In this document: positions 32,101 through 41,201 of the stretch, piece after piece
Numbering within the stretch: position 1 is the stretch's first letter
Layout of the letters: every line of letters begins with the position of its first letter
Source: Zopfochytrium polystomum
Lineage: Eukaryota > Chytridiomycota > Chytridiomycetes > Chytridiales > Chytridiaceae
NCBI GenBank assembly: GCA_025765615.1
Contig: JAIVFJ010000018.1
Coordinates: forward strand, 434,001-498,000
Direction of reading: 5' to 3'
Length of the DNA: 64,000 nt
Notes under the pieces: generated by a model
What the model was told of the DNA's origin: nothing
What the model saw: the letters and a program-made list of their open reading frames with translations, nothing else
Databases searched by the model: none
Program-made: the position numbers and the translations under genes

Positions 32101-32834
32101 ATCAACAGGATGATTGGCCCACCCTCCTTCCACTGGCAGAATTTGCTCTCAACAATTCTCTCCACTCAAGCACCCAGCTATCTCCTTTCTTTGCAACCTA
32201 TGGCTTCAATCCAAGAGGAGATCTTCTGGGACAAGAGACCCTATCCAATGTCCAAGCTCCTGCTGCGGCTTCACACTTACATAAGCTCAAGATCATCAGC
32301 ACCTTCCTGGACTCCACCCTGAAGCAAGCCCAAGAAGATGCCTCAAGATTTGCCAACACTCACAGAATGGACCATGACCTTGCTGTGGGTCAGCAAGTTT
32401 GGCTTCTGAGGAAGAACTTGCAGACCAAAAGACCAAGTCCCAAGCTAGACAACCTCAAGTTGGGTCCTTTCAAGATCTTGGAGCAAATCAATCCAGTCAC
32501 CTTCAAGCTGGATCTCCCTGCATCCATGAAGATCCACCCAGTTTTCCATGTCAGCCTTTTAGAGAAGTTTGTGGCCAATTCCATTCCAGGCAGAGTTGTT
32601 CCTCCTCCTCCTCCAGTTGAGGTAGAAGGTGAAGAGGAATTTGAGGTTGAACAAATCTTGGATGCCAAGTGGTTTGGAAGAACACTCAAGTTCCTTGTTA
32701 AGTGGAAAGGTTACTCAGATGCTGACAACACCTGGGAGCCTGAGTCAAACCTCACTCACTGCCAAGACCTTCTGCTCGAGTTCAAGACCAGGTACCCCAC
32801 CAAGTTGCAGAAGAGGCCTAAAAGGGGGAGATGA
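29115..32834 (+). CDS. pol: Pol of Ty3 copy 1 (protease, RT, RNase H, integrase, chromodomain)
   Basis: Open in the -1 frame relative to gag, with no good ATG at its head (29115 is a GTG), so it is probably made by -1 frameshifting at CCCAAAC (29172). Domains in order: protease ALIDSGSSCNII (D-S-G); RT with KKDGGLRPCVDYRDLN and YLDDILVFS (about 30580); RNase H TLETDASDYALGAVLSQ; integrase zinc finger H-x-H...CETC, then SMDFIVKLP, IVSDRGPQF and the following Glu; C-terminal chromodomain with ILDAKWFGRTLKFLVKWKGY. All active-site residues I can check are present. Chromodomains bind modified histones and steer integration, defining the chromoviruses. Residues 200-290 contain a Q-F-T-V-H-S-Q-D-S type repeated linker. 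Confidence 0.96.
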   Translation: MFLLWLQGACCQGLPKEEAPKLPGPGSLRGNSLDPPPSCPCFITTTSTTNTSDSKPHQLTMDVKIQLSPKSTITTKALIDSGSSCNIIDATLAKSCAIPTIKKSTPLKVHFANHALFKEIRHETKLNLHIQDFPPSMVNLEVLDLGSPTFSVILGLPWLQAQNPAIDWVTGQVQPPPIGTVTQNSSQAPKSHALKPLIQDSQPAKTPVPQFTVHSQDSSRAHRAHSHGHDSCSQNPQSKIQVPQFTVHIQDSSSTAHSLCQEQNSQSKIQESQFPVKISSPTAEEHDNLDPSDLLLASKLPKEYLPYADVFSKTKADLLPAQRPYDCEIPLKDETCSPPFKPLYHLSPPEAKALQEYIEEMLNKGFIQPSKSPAGAPIFFVKKKDGGLRPCVDYRDLNEMTVKNRYPLPLISELLDKLSHARIFSKIDLRGAYNLVRIKPQDQWKTAFRCKYGHFEYLVMPFGLTNAPAIFQGMMNDIFRDILDLFVIVYLDDILVFSSDTASHMGHVKTVLERLRQHHLYAKLEKCEFHKTSIEFLGFIVSDKGISMAPDKIQTILEWKAPNSIKDVQSFLGFCNFYRTFIANYSAIAKPLTDLTKKTTKFEWTPAAEQAWLALKTATTSAPLLKHVDPLLPFTLETDASDYALGAVLSQPSSQEPSAPLHPVAYYSRKLNSAECNYTVHDKELLAIVEAFKFWRHYLAGSKGISVYSDHKNLTFFRARRLLKQRHARWAELLSEYDFKLCYSPGHLNTVADALSRRTDLAPEGGDGFTPPSKTHLSLLPDSVWANAISKDPKPHKIQISQEEEKLEILKTRHDAATAGHPGEHKTYELVSRDFYWPGMRKYIKNYVSSCETCQRNKSSRHKPYGLLEPLPIAISPWSSISMDFIVKLPPSHGFDSILVVICRRTKLAHFIPCTENIDAQGTADLFLQHIFRLHGLPQSIVSDRGPQFRSQFWKALTAALGIKSQLSTAYHPQTDGQTERTNQTLEQYLRCYVSYQQDDWPTLLPLAEFALNNSLHSSTQLSPFFATYGFNPRGDLLGQETLSNVQAPAAASHLHKLKIISTFLDSTLKQAQEDASRFANTHRMDHDLAVGQQVWLLRKNLQTKRPSPKLDNLKLGPFKILEQINPVTFKLDLPASMKIHPVFHVSLLEKFVANSIPGRVVPPPPPVEVEGEEEFEVEQILDAKWFGRTLKFLVKWKGYSDADNTWEPESNLTHCQDLLLEFKTRYPTKLQKRPKRGR
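29172..29178 (+). promoter_or_regulatory. Candidate -1 frameshift site at the gag-pol overlap
   Basis: C CCA AAC fits the X XXY YYZ heptamer and is in register with gag codons (CCA at 29173, AAC at 29176). Slipping by -1 enters the pol frame, 21 nt before the gag stop codon. The same sequence is present in copy 2. I have not modelled a downstream RNA structure. Confidence 0.6.
32819..32834 (+). promoter_or_regulatory. Polypurine tract of Ty3 copy 1
   Basis: TAAAAGGGGGAGATGA immediately before the 3' LTR, the normal place for plus-strand priming; it also contains the pol stop codon. Confidence 0.8.
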
Positions 32835-33142
32835 TGTTATGAATCACCCTCTGGAAACCTCTGGAACCTTCTAGAACATTCCTTCATGGAACCTTGTGGA
32901 ACCTTCTGGAACCTTCTTTGCTTTCCTGACTTGTCTTGTTGTCATTGGTATCATTGGTATCATTGCATTACTAATTGCTCTTTCTGGAACTTTCTTGGAG
33001 TCTTGACAAGGAACACTCTCAAAAGGTATAAAAGGGGGATGGGGGACCTGTCCCATCCCTCAAGTGAATTATTGTTTCCAATACAATCATCACTCCTCTC
33101 AGTTCCTTGTCTGCCTTGTCCTGTCCTGCCCTGTTCCTGACA
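32835..33142 (+). repeat. 3' LTR of Ty3 copy 1
   Basis: 308 bp; I see no difference from the 5' LTR. It is followed by the target duplication GCGCC. Confidence 0.97.
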
Positions 33143-34439
33143 GCGCCGATGCGGTGCTTACACGGTAATCCATAGGCCACTGTGAACCGCCCTGAGCATG
33201 TCTCTGCAGGTTGAAGACCATCAACCAGCTGCAATTGATCCAATATCTTCGCCATCGCAAAGTGCGACACCTTTCCAAGTCCAGGAGCCAAGAATGAAAC
33301 ACAAAACTTCGTCGGGCGACGGGAGAGGACAGCAGATCGTACAGCGCTTTCGTTATCAGCTTGGTCTTTCAATGCTCGATGAATGCCCTCGACCGCTCCA
33401 AGTAGGTCTTTTGTGGATACCTCAATGTCTCTCTTCATGACAGAATGATTCCCTTCAATACGAGACGTAGCTGTGTGGCCAAGATGGCAGTGCCTGTCCG
33501 TCCACGCTGCAACGAAACGATCCTTGTACTTCAACCATCCTTCGAGGTAATCCATTACTCGTGGTCGGCCCAAAAGCTTCAATCGTAGGGCCATAACGGA
33601 CTCCTCGTATAGGTCGGTTGTGGAACTGGAGCATAGAACGTGCCACTGTCGAAGAATTTCAGTGCATTCTTCCACGCTTCCTTCTCCAGTAATCATCGTT
33701 TTCAACTTTGCATTCACATTCATGTTGATGTGCCATTTGCAGATAATGTTAGCTGGTGATGGAAAAACGACGTCGATTGCGTTCATGAGAGCCAACTCGC
33801 GGTCAGTGACAATGACTTTTGGAGCCTCAACGAGGAGTTTCGAAAGGCACTGAAGGGCCCATGTATAATCGCCTACTTCTTCGGTGGATAGGAAGGCGAA
33901 TGCAACATTCACTGTTCTGTTGTTTTCTGTGATAGAAACAATGCTGAGGAGAGGTAGGCCGCTTTTGTTTGTTTTGTACGTGCAATCCATCAACAAGAGC
34001 GTTGGACGCTTACGGATCTCCTTTATCCCGTTTGCAGGCGCAAGGAATAGCGACTCAATCCGCTTGCTTCCATCTGGTAGAGTATCAGCGGCAAGCTTGT
34101 ATTCCGAATAGTACTTTCGGTCGCTAAGTCGATCCAGCAGCGTTTCAATGGGTGACCGATCTTCCAGCTCTGTGACGCGCCTCTTCTGACGGTAATTGGC
34201 AATATCTTTTGGTGTTGTGAGAAGATCGGGGTGCTTGACCTTTAACGGGCGCAAAATGGTTTTTGTGTTCATTCCCGACTGAAGAAGCTCCTCAAAATCA
34301 TCTTGCGCATCGTCACTCAGCCGGGATCCCAGCTCGCAAGGGCGCACGCTGGGTCCCGCCACGCCGCCTTACCATCTGCCAGCGGAAATTGCAAGCCGAG
34401 AATTATGTAATGGGTATGTAACACCATACTCACACCCAA

Positions 34440-34678
34440 CCAAACTAACTCACCATCCATCCGCCCCCAAGCCTCGGATGAGATACCTCGCCCTCTCCCT
34501 CTCCCGCTCCCTCTCTACCTCCTCCTCCTCCTCCTCCTCCTCCTCCGCCTGCACCGCCGGCCGCCTCCGCACCGCCGGGTTGACGAACGCCCGCGTGCCC
34601 TCGCACGCGGCCTCGACCCACCCGTTCAGCAGCGCCTCGGCGGTCTCCTCGCGCAGCAGCGGGTTGGGTTGGGGTGTC

Positions 34679-34709
<31 letters not shown>

Positions 34710-35340
34710 CGCGCAGATTTCCGCCGCCAAACAGCAGGACGAGCTCGAGACGCGGGCACGCGGCGAGCGCGAGCGCGAGCGACGGGTGGTGGGTGGTGAC
34801 GTCGGTGACGTCGGCGTGGCGCAGTGACGGCGGCGGCGGGAAGAGCGGGCGGGAGCGGAACGGTCGCTGCCGTTCGCCGTTGTTGTCGCCTGCAAGACGG
34901 AGGAACGATCTGCCGCCGCGCCACGACAGGTACAGCTCGAGATGGGCGAGGAGCAGAGCGTGGGGCCGGACGGCCTCCACGAACTCGTCGACGCGGTCGT
35001 GGGTCCACGCGTCGTCGATAACATCTTCTACGACGACGCCCTGGGCGGGAGACTGTAAGTTTGAGAAAGGTGTGCTCCGGCGCGGTCGTCGTGAGTGCGG
35101 GGAGGACGGCGACGGCGTCGGTCCTTTCGACGCTCAAAAAGGGGTGCAGGCGCCGGAGGGCGGGGCAGGCGCGGTACCTCCTCCGCGAACCAGCTGGTCC
35201 TGAATCCGACGGGCAGGAATGTGGACGAGGTGCTGTGTCGCCGCATTTCGAGGTCCTCGAGGGTGCCGCCGCAGGCGTCAAGGATCGAACGTAGGCTCAC
35301 CTTCGTCATCCCCTCCACACGCGTCTTCATTGACATCATC
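34440..35340 (-). pseudogene. Leucine-rich-repeat-like gene fragment, frames broken
   Basis: Minus-strand pieces in three frames look like leucine-rich repeats of the RNI/F-box type: VSLRSILDACGGTLEDLEMR (35240-35300), ACPALRRLHPFLS (35130) and PSLALALAACPRLELVLLFG (34740). They end in an acidic, Glu-rich tract encoded by (TCC)n at 34520-34550. The frames must be joined by introns or frameshifts. A similar LELVLL segment occurs near 63230 beside the second tryptophan synthase copy. The assignment rests on leucine spacing only. Confidence 0.35.
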
Positions 35341-35840
35341 GACGCTGGCCTCCTCGGCGCCGGCAGCTACGGCGTCGTCCACCGCGCCCGCTATGACCAG
35401 CAGCCCGTCGTTGTAAAGACCCTGGTCGTCCGCTCGCTGTCGCACCGCGTCGCCGATTTTAAGCGCGAGGCCAGGCTCCTCGCGTCCCTCAACAACCCGT
35501 GCATCGTACGCTTCCACGGCGTCATCGTCGAGCCCGCGACCTCGGCCATCGTGGCATGGAGTACGTACCCCTCAGCTCGCTCTTTGACATTTACACCCTG
35601 TCCGCCGCTGCAGCCACAACCGACCACGTTGCTCCTGCGGACCCGTCATCCATCGCCGCGACAGCGCCCACCCCGTCGTCTGATGGCTCCGCGGCGGCGG
35701 CCTTGCGAAGCGGCCCCACGGTGGGGGGACTGGGGCGCTTTACGAAGCCGCGGGCGAGTAGGACGACTTTCACAAAACCGCGATCAGCGGCGAGGCGAAA
35801 CATTTTCGAGCACTTGATTGAAGTGTTGGATCGTTCGGAG
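35300..35840 (+). pseudogene. Truncated protein kinase N-lobe
   Basis: The plus strand encodes LLGAGSYGVVHRARY (glycine-rich loop), QQPVVVKTL (ATP-binding lysine), FKREARLLASLNNPCIVRFH (helix-C glutamate) and then, after a frame change near 35555, MEYVPLSSLFDIYT (hinge). These are the first four or five kinase subdomains. No HRD or DFG motif follows; the sequence turns into Ala/Pro-rich frames and then retroelement sequence. It is a broken fragment and overlaps the antiparallel LRR-like fragment at its start, suggesting a rearrangement. Confidence 0.65.
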
Positions 35841-35988
35841 CGTCCGGGAATTCACAGTGCTGCACTGTGCGGCGCAGCTCGGGCACCAGTCGAGCGTCGT
35901 TGATACTGGCGGTCGCAGTTTGGTGCGGCTTCGCCCCCCCTCCCACGCTGGGTGGAAAGCCGAATGGAGTGAGCGTGGATGTGGAACG

Positions 35989-36023
35989 TTGAGCCACAGT
36001 AGAAACACAGTCCCTGCTGGGCA
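35989..36023 (-). mobile_element. Small Ty3 gag fragment (zinc-knuckle region)
   Basis: GCCACAGTAGAAACACAGTC and the following CCTGCTGGGC closely match the CCHC-coding part of the Ty3 gag at 57429-57456, encoding QQGLCFYCGS on the minus strand. Only about 35 bp is recognisable. Confidence 0.5.
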
Positions 36024-36296
36024 GACCCCTCAAGTAGCCTGCGAAGATTTGTTTTTTTGACGGCAATCAGAGAAAAAGACAACCCAATTAGTGGGAGTGA
36101 AAAAAAAGTAGAAACATTGAAAAAACGAGCAAAAAAGTCGTCCCTGTTGAAATCCGGCAACGAGACGAGAGGATGGTGGAAGGCGATTGTTTGATCGGGG
36201 TTGCGAGAGCAGGAGGGCGTGACAAGTCAAGTCTGTGATCAATGTTCTTTTTTTTTTTTTTTCATACTGAATAATTGCACGGGGGCATATTCCAAC

Positions 36297-38517
36297 ACTC
36301 CCCCTTGCACACGTGCCCTTCCTAGACTTCAAACAAAAACCCTCCAGAGGTAAGAAACTGGGGAAGAGTGCTTGAAGCCCCTGCTTGGATGAAAAACCCA
36401 AATCAATTGGCCGATCTGGGAAAACCGTGGCAGGGAAAAGAAGTGAAAATATCTGGGAAAATGCTGAGGAGTGAACTTCAAAAGGGTAGGAATAGAAAAT
36501 ACATGAAGAGCAGAATAAGGCAAAAGGTAAACAAAAGTTTGTCCAGTGCCCTCCCCCTCCCTGTTGGGCCTCACCTGCTGATTTCCCTTTGTACGCCAGC
36601 CGCGCCTTCCACACCACAGCGTCGTCCAAGTTCTTCTGTTCCTTCTTCTTGATACTCTTTTGCGAATATGTTCCTCACGTCGTTTTGATCTTGTCTCTAG
36701 GATTTTCTTGTGGTGTTGCAGGTATCGTCTTGGTTTCTCAGTTGAGTCAACCAGTCCAAGTAGAGTCCGGCCCTCATAGACCATGTCATGTCCATGTGGC
36801 TTGGTGAGGAGGTCTGCAAGCTGGTCCATCGAGTGGACATACTCAACTTGCACAAGTCCCTCCACAACAAGTGACTGAATGTGGTGGTACCAAAGGCGGA
36901 TGCGCTTGGAACGATCGGTGTGAAGGTTTTTTAACTGTCATGTGGATTGATGGTGTGTTGTCCTTGTAGGCAATGATCAGTAGCTTGAGGGGATGCTGGA
37001 TTGATAGGTGGAGGTTGTTGATGGCCATAAGTTCCCGACCAAGCTCACTGAGTGTAATGTACTCTGCTGCTGAGGATGAAGTTGGGACTGTTGCCGATCT
37101 TGTTGACTTCCATGCTATGGCTCCCCCTGCTAATAGCACCAGGTATGCTATCTGTGAGCAAGAGTCGTGGTGGGAGTTGTACGATGCATCAGCATAGCCC
37201 ACAACTTGGTTGTTCCTGTCTGAGCTGTAGCGAAGTCCAACTGTGGAGGTGGAGTTGACATACCCCACAACGTCAAGTAGCTCGTGCCAGTGCCGCATGC
37301 ATGGGTCTTGAGCAAAGGAACCAAGCAAGCTGACACTGAGTTCCAGGTCTGGTCTTGTTGACGTTGCAGCGTAGTTGAGGCTGCCAATCACATGGAGGTA
37401 CTCAGTGCTGTCGACGCTCTCCTCACTTGGGTTGGTGGAGTGCCAGTCACGAGGGGTGAGCTTGGTTGTTACCTTGAGTGGCGCGTTGCGAGGCGTCACA
37501 GATCAGTGCTTAGCCTCAAAGCACAAGAGGAAGTTCTGGAGGAAGTTAGTCTGATGGAGAATTGTGAAGTTTGAACCATGAATAACTTTCATTGAGAGAA
37601 TGTAGCTGAGCTTTCCCAGCTCTCGAAGCTTGAACTCTGTCTTGAGGTCCGCAACAGCCTCCTTGATGGCAGCAGTGTGGCCAAAGAGTGGAAGGTCGTT
37701 GACATACACCAGAATGAAGCAGAGCCCGCACTTGGTCTGGCGCCAGAAAAGGCAGGGGTCTGCATGGCTCTGAGCAAAGCCTTTTGACTGAAGGTGGAGG
37801 GCTAGATGCCGATACCAAGTCCGTCCTGATTGCTTCAGCCCGTAGAGACCCTTCAGCAGTAGCCACACTAGTCCAGGGGAGATTGATACGCCAGGTGGTG
37901 GTGCCATGTAGATTGGTGTGTCTAGGATCCCATACAGGTAGGCTGAGGAGATGTCGATCATCTCCATGTCCCAGCCGTACAAGGTGCTGAGGGCAATCAT
38001 CCAACGAAGTGTGTTGCCTCATAACTGGCGAGTAGGTGAGGGTGAAGTCGACGCCGGGCTGCTGGGTGAATCCACGAGCAACAAGTCAAGCACGGAACCG
38101 CTCAATGGTGCTGTCAGGTTTGAACTTAAGCTTGTAGACCCACTTGCAGCTGACGATGTTGGTGTCAGGCGGAGCTGCTGACTCCACAAAGACTCCCATC
38201 TTGCAAAGCAAATCCAGCTCGTACTCTTCGGCCTCCTTCCACTGCTCTGCATGAGGCGATGCCATGGCCTCCTCGTGCGTCAGTGGGTCCTTGCATGTGT
38301 CTGTAGATACTTTGATCGAGTTGGAGTTGACGTTGAAGGCGTAGAGGAGTCTGTCTTCATCGTCAGCGTCAGACTCGTAGACTGACTGGATATTGTTATC
38401 GTCCAAGTCCTCGTCAGGCTCACACGCAAACAGCACATCTTGCACAACCAGGTGGTGGCCTGTCTGGGCTTGGGTAGTGTTCGCGGTGGGCAAGGGTGAT
38501 AATAGCAGCAGAGGCAT
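36297..38517 (-). mobile_element. Ty1/copia retrotransposon relic (RT, RNase H, start of 3' LTR)
   Basis: Minus-strand order: an RT start at 38290-38086 (AEQWKEAEEYELDLLCKMGV, CKWVYKLKFKPD), then RT at 38000-37503 with MEMIDISSAYLYGILD, LKGLYGLKQSGRTWY and LVYVNDLPLFG. RNase H follows at 37499-36930 (YLHVIGSLNYAATSTRPDL, GYADASY, SSSAAEYITL) and then a C-terminal piece, SMDQLADLLTKPHG. The catalytic Y-V-D-D is YVND, so the RT is dead. Each block is in a different frame. GCAAGGGGGAG followed by TGTTGGAATATG at 36297 is a polypurine tract and LTR start. No gag or integrase is recognisable. Confidence 0.85.
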
Positions 38518-38519
38518 GG

Positions 38520-39477
38520 CTGAGGTGGTGTAGTCTCAAATTCTTGGTGACGAGGAAGTGGAGCCCAAGACGTTTGGTGCAACAACCAACAGGAGTTCTA
38601 TTGCTTCTGTTGAATATGGTGCCAGGTTTATCCACATCCATAGACAAAGAACTTCCCACATCTGACCTGCACCACCACTTCTGCTTTGGCGTGATCTGCA
38701 ACTGCAACCTGTCTTGGCCTTGCTGAAACTTGTCCCTTGATCGCTTGAAAGTTGCTTGCACGTCACTCAATCATCCATCGCTCAATCAGTGCTGCCCCAG
38801 TCTTCAGTCTTGTCCAAGCTTTTTTTTTTTTGAAGACTTCTGCAAGCGCACCTCTGCTCACTGTGAGCACAAATTACTATTTGTCCCAAATGGGCTTTCC
38901 ACCCGGCCACCATGGAGTTCCAAAATAAAGAAAATGGGCTAGCAGGTTTGCCCCATAGGACCACCCAGCCAAGCCCACTGGGCGGGCCCAGGTGGCAAAC
39001 TGGCTTGCCCGACATTTTTGGTGTGATTTCATTGGAAATTCCGTTGTGTGGTCGTGGACATCCTGCTTTGATTGTCCAGAAATGCCAACACGTGGTGATG
39101 GGTTGCCCACTGCGGTGCAATAGGTCGCCCAATTCATTGAACTGGTCAGCCCAACCGTTCATACACGGCCAAAATCATTTATTTTTGTCCTTTACTGCTC
39201 TCACCAACAAAAAGATGCAGAAATGGACGATTTCACGAAAGAAGGAGGTGCACAAAGTTTGAAGAACAGAGACAGGAGAAAGTAGATCAGAAATTGAAGA
39301 GTGGGAGAAAGTCTTGTACAGATCCAACACCGCTGGCCTCAGCACCAGGAACGTTGACTGATTGTTCTGCAAGTGTGGCGAGACCCTATTTTTGCGAAAC
39401 GACAATAAACACAGGCTGTCCCAACTATACATCAATAAAAACTCACCTCTGCATCTCGTGTGAGGACAACAGGCTGT
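38520..39477. other. Region with no recognised gene
   Basis: The minus-strand frame at 38420-38770 may be remnant upstream copia sequence. From 38780 to 39477 I see only short frames with no recognisable domain. Confidence 0.4.
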
Positions 39478-39643
39478 CAACTTCTCTTGCACACTCAACC
39501 TACACAGCCCCCATCAGCAGCCGCACAACTGCTACTGCAACTCGACCCTCCCAGCCCATCTTCTTTGTTAACTTGCCTTCCCCAACCACCGTTTTCACAC
39601 CCACACCTTTCCCACTCCTCACCTCCCACCACTCCACATTCAC

Positions 39644-39645
<2 letters not shown>
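39478..39645 (+). mobile_element. Internal fragment of the LINE ORF2
   Basis: About 170 bp, nearly identical to the reverse complement of 45175-45330 in the full LINE (shared coding SSRTTATATRPSQPIFFVN). It is truncated on both sides and runs into a (CA)n/(CT)n tract at 39646-39700. Confidence 0.8.
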
Positions 39646-39680
<35 letters not shown>

Positions 39681-39702
39681 CTCTCTCTCTCTCTCAAACT
39701 CT
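39646..39702 (+). repeat. (CA)n followed by (CT)n microsatellite
   Basis: CACACACA tract then CTCTCTCT tract, directly after the LINE fragment. Confidence 0.95.
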
Positions 39703-39914
39703 CACTCCCTTGTCCTTAATTGTTTGAGAGGTTTTTAACTTTGATTGTTTTCTTTTCTTGAATGTATTTTCCAGCATTCAGAATATCTTCTTCCTGCCTG
39801 ACATTTACTGTGGCAGCTAATCAGGTTTTATCGTTCATTTTCTCTCATCCATAACCAAATAATAAAGAAATCTCTTGTGAGAAACAGGTATTTTCTGGCA
39901 TTTGGAACATCTTC

Positions 39915-40003
39915 AAGACAAGTCGAGGGGCAAAGAAGGTTCCAGAAAGTTCCACAAAGTTCCAGCCAGAAGGTTCCAGAAGGTTCAAGAGGGTGATTCA
40001 TAA
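39915..40003 (-). repeat. Diverged partial Ty3 LTR
   Basis: It matches the first part of the Ty3 LTR in minus orientation, ending GGGTGATTCATAACA. The GAA/TTC heat-shock modules are still recognisable (GAAGGTTCCAGAAAGTTCCA). The rest of the element is absent. Confidence 0.7.
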
Positions 40004-40689
40004 CACACATCGTCTGATTGCTCCAGAGTGTCACAGAGATTGCTTGTAAAGTTGAAGTTTTCTGAATTTGGAGACCAAGTAAACTCCATGGAGAAAACAT
40101 AGAGAGCTCTGTGAAACTTGTTGGAAAAAGGAGATTCTGGCATTTTGAACGTGCTATTGCACGATCGGATCTAATGGCAGAGTGAACCAGGAGAGGGTGC
40201 AAAAAAAGTTTGCCATCCCAAACAAAATGGCTCTAGAGATGAGTTGGGCTGATTTTGAATGTTGGAGTTGGTAGAGATTGTTGTTCTGAGCTGGAATCTG
40301 TGGTTGATGCAGCCAGATAGCTGGCATGCTGTTGTGTAACAGTGTACTCTGAGTGAGTGAGTGGAAGAGGTGAATGAAGTGGAGATGTGTGTTTGTGGGT
40401 GGTCCTTCTCCCCAACTGGGAAAGAGAATAAATCTGTTGTGAGTTATTGATAACTAATGATGATATACTTGCTATAATGTGTGACAAGCACAGGGTAAAA
40501 ACCTCTCATATATTATCTGCTGGAGCAGAGGAGGAGGAAAATATTAACACTTCCACTTAATACTTGGAGTATTTGTCAACAGCACATGCCAGCACCCAGG
40601 TCTGCATTGGCCATGGCTTGCTCTCCCCATGGGCATCATGAGAACAATAACTGACAGTCACAATAGGTTCAGGTCTGTCTTGTGCCTCT

Positions 40690-40840
40690 TGCTGCAAACC
40701 AGTCAGTTCCACCTAACTTCAACAATCAGCAGAACATCCTTCATGTTGTTGCTGGAATCTGATTGCTTCAATCCATCAACAACAATCTGCTTGAAATTCA
40801 CTTCAGGTGTTTACGAAAACAAACGGTGGATGACTTGTTT
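40690..40840 (-). pseudogene. Short diverged duplicate of the NACHT Walker-B region
   Basis: About 110 bp resembling 53225-53335 of the NACHT gene, read on the minus strand as a G-L-K-Q-S-D-S-S-N-N-M-K-D-V-L-L-I-V stretch. The Walker-B D-A-L-D-E-C is lost. It lies just past the 3' end of the receptor gene. Confidence 0.55.
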
Positions 40841-41201
40841 AGGAAAGGGAGCAGGCTCAACTAATGAGACCCAGTTCATAGACGAAGGTGGCAGAACAAT
40901 TGGATGAAGGAAAAAGATGTTGAGACGCAAGGAGTAAAAAGAAAAAGAAAAGGGAAAAAAAAGGGAATTGCGCTTCACTGCCTGAGGTTGACACAAGAAG
41001 CCAAAAAGAAATCTGTTGCAGTTGATTGACAGATCCAGACTCTGGATTCTCACTCCCTCACAAGAGTCCAGACGCACCAAGATGATTCACCCACGTACTT
41101 GAGGGTCTTAGTACTGGCAGAAAATTTATCCCAAGCCGACAGGAAAACAACCATTGAAGATGACACTTGTCAACAGAAAGCAAGTGAAAAAAAAAGGGTG
41201 A

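Larger units (their letters stand above)
27928..33142 (+). mobile_element. Ty3 chromovirus copy 1 (Tf1/sushi-like), apparently intact and very young
   Basis: 5,215 bp with 308-bp LTRs (27928-28235 and 32835-33142) that I read as identical. They begin TGTTATG and end CCTGACA. A 5-bp target duplication GCGCC flanks it (27923-27927 and 33143-33147). Order: LTR, self-complementary primer-binding site, gag, pol (protease, RT, RNase H, integrase, chromodomain), polypurine tract, LTR. Both frames are open. It sits inside a MULE transposase gene, in the opposite orientation. A second copy lies at 53370-58674. Identical LTRs imply recent insertion, since the two are made identical at transposition. 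Confidence 0.97.
27517..34362 (-). pseudogene. MULE (Mutator-like) transposase gene, split by a Ty3 insertion
   Basis: The main exon runs 34362-33148 and the remainder 27927-27517, separated by the Ty3 element at 27928-33142. The transposase core is clear: LLLMDCTYKTNKSGLPLL (first catalytic Asp), VIVTDRELALMNAI (second Asp) and CKWHINMNV. A SWIM zinc finger (F-T-V-A-Y-G-L-P-C-K-H) is cut just after its C-K-H. Beyond the insertion come SSRGRPPGAKNRRPQKS, DPSYFEH and a C-x2-C...C-x-C knuckle (CSHCNLPG, CTCPRRT), the usual MULE C terminus. The open frame at 34362 starts with GTG, so the true start lies upstream in another exon or is lost. MULE transposases cut and paste DNA with 9-bp duplications; I did not find the terminal repeats. 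A further frame change lies between 27780 and 27720. Confidence 0.85.

Noticed and set aside
34478..35203. 241-codon plus-strand frame over the LRR-like fragment
   Set aside because: Poly-Ser and poly-Arg from (TCC)n and (GGC)n tracts; the minus strand has better leucine spacing.
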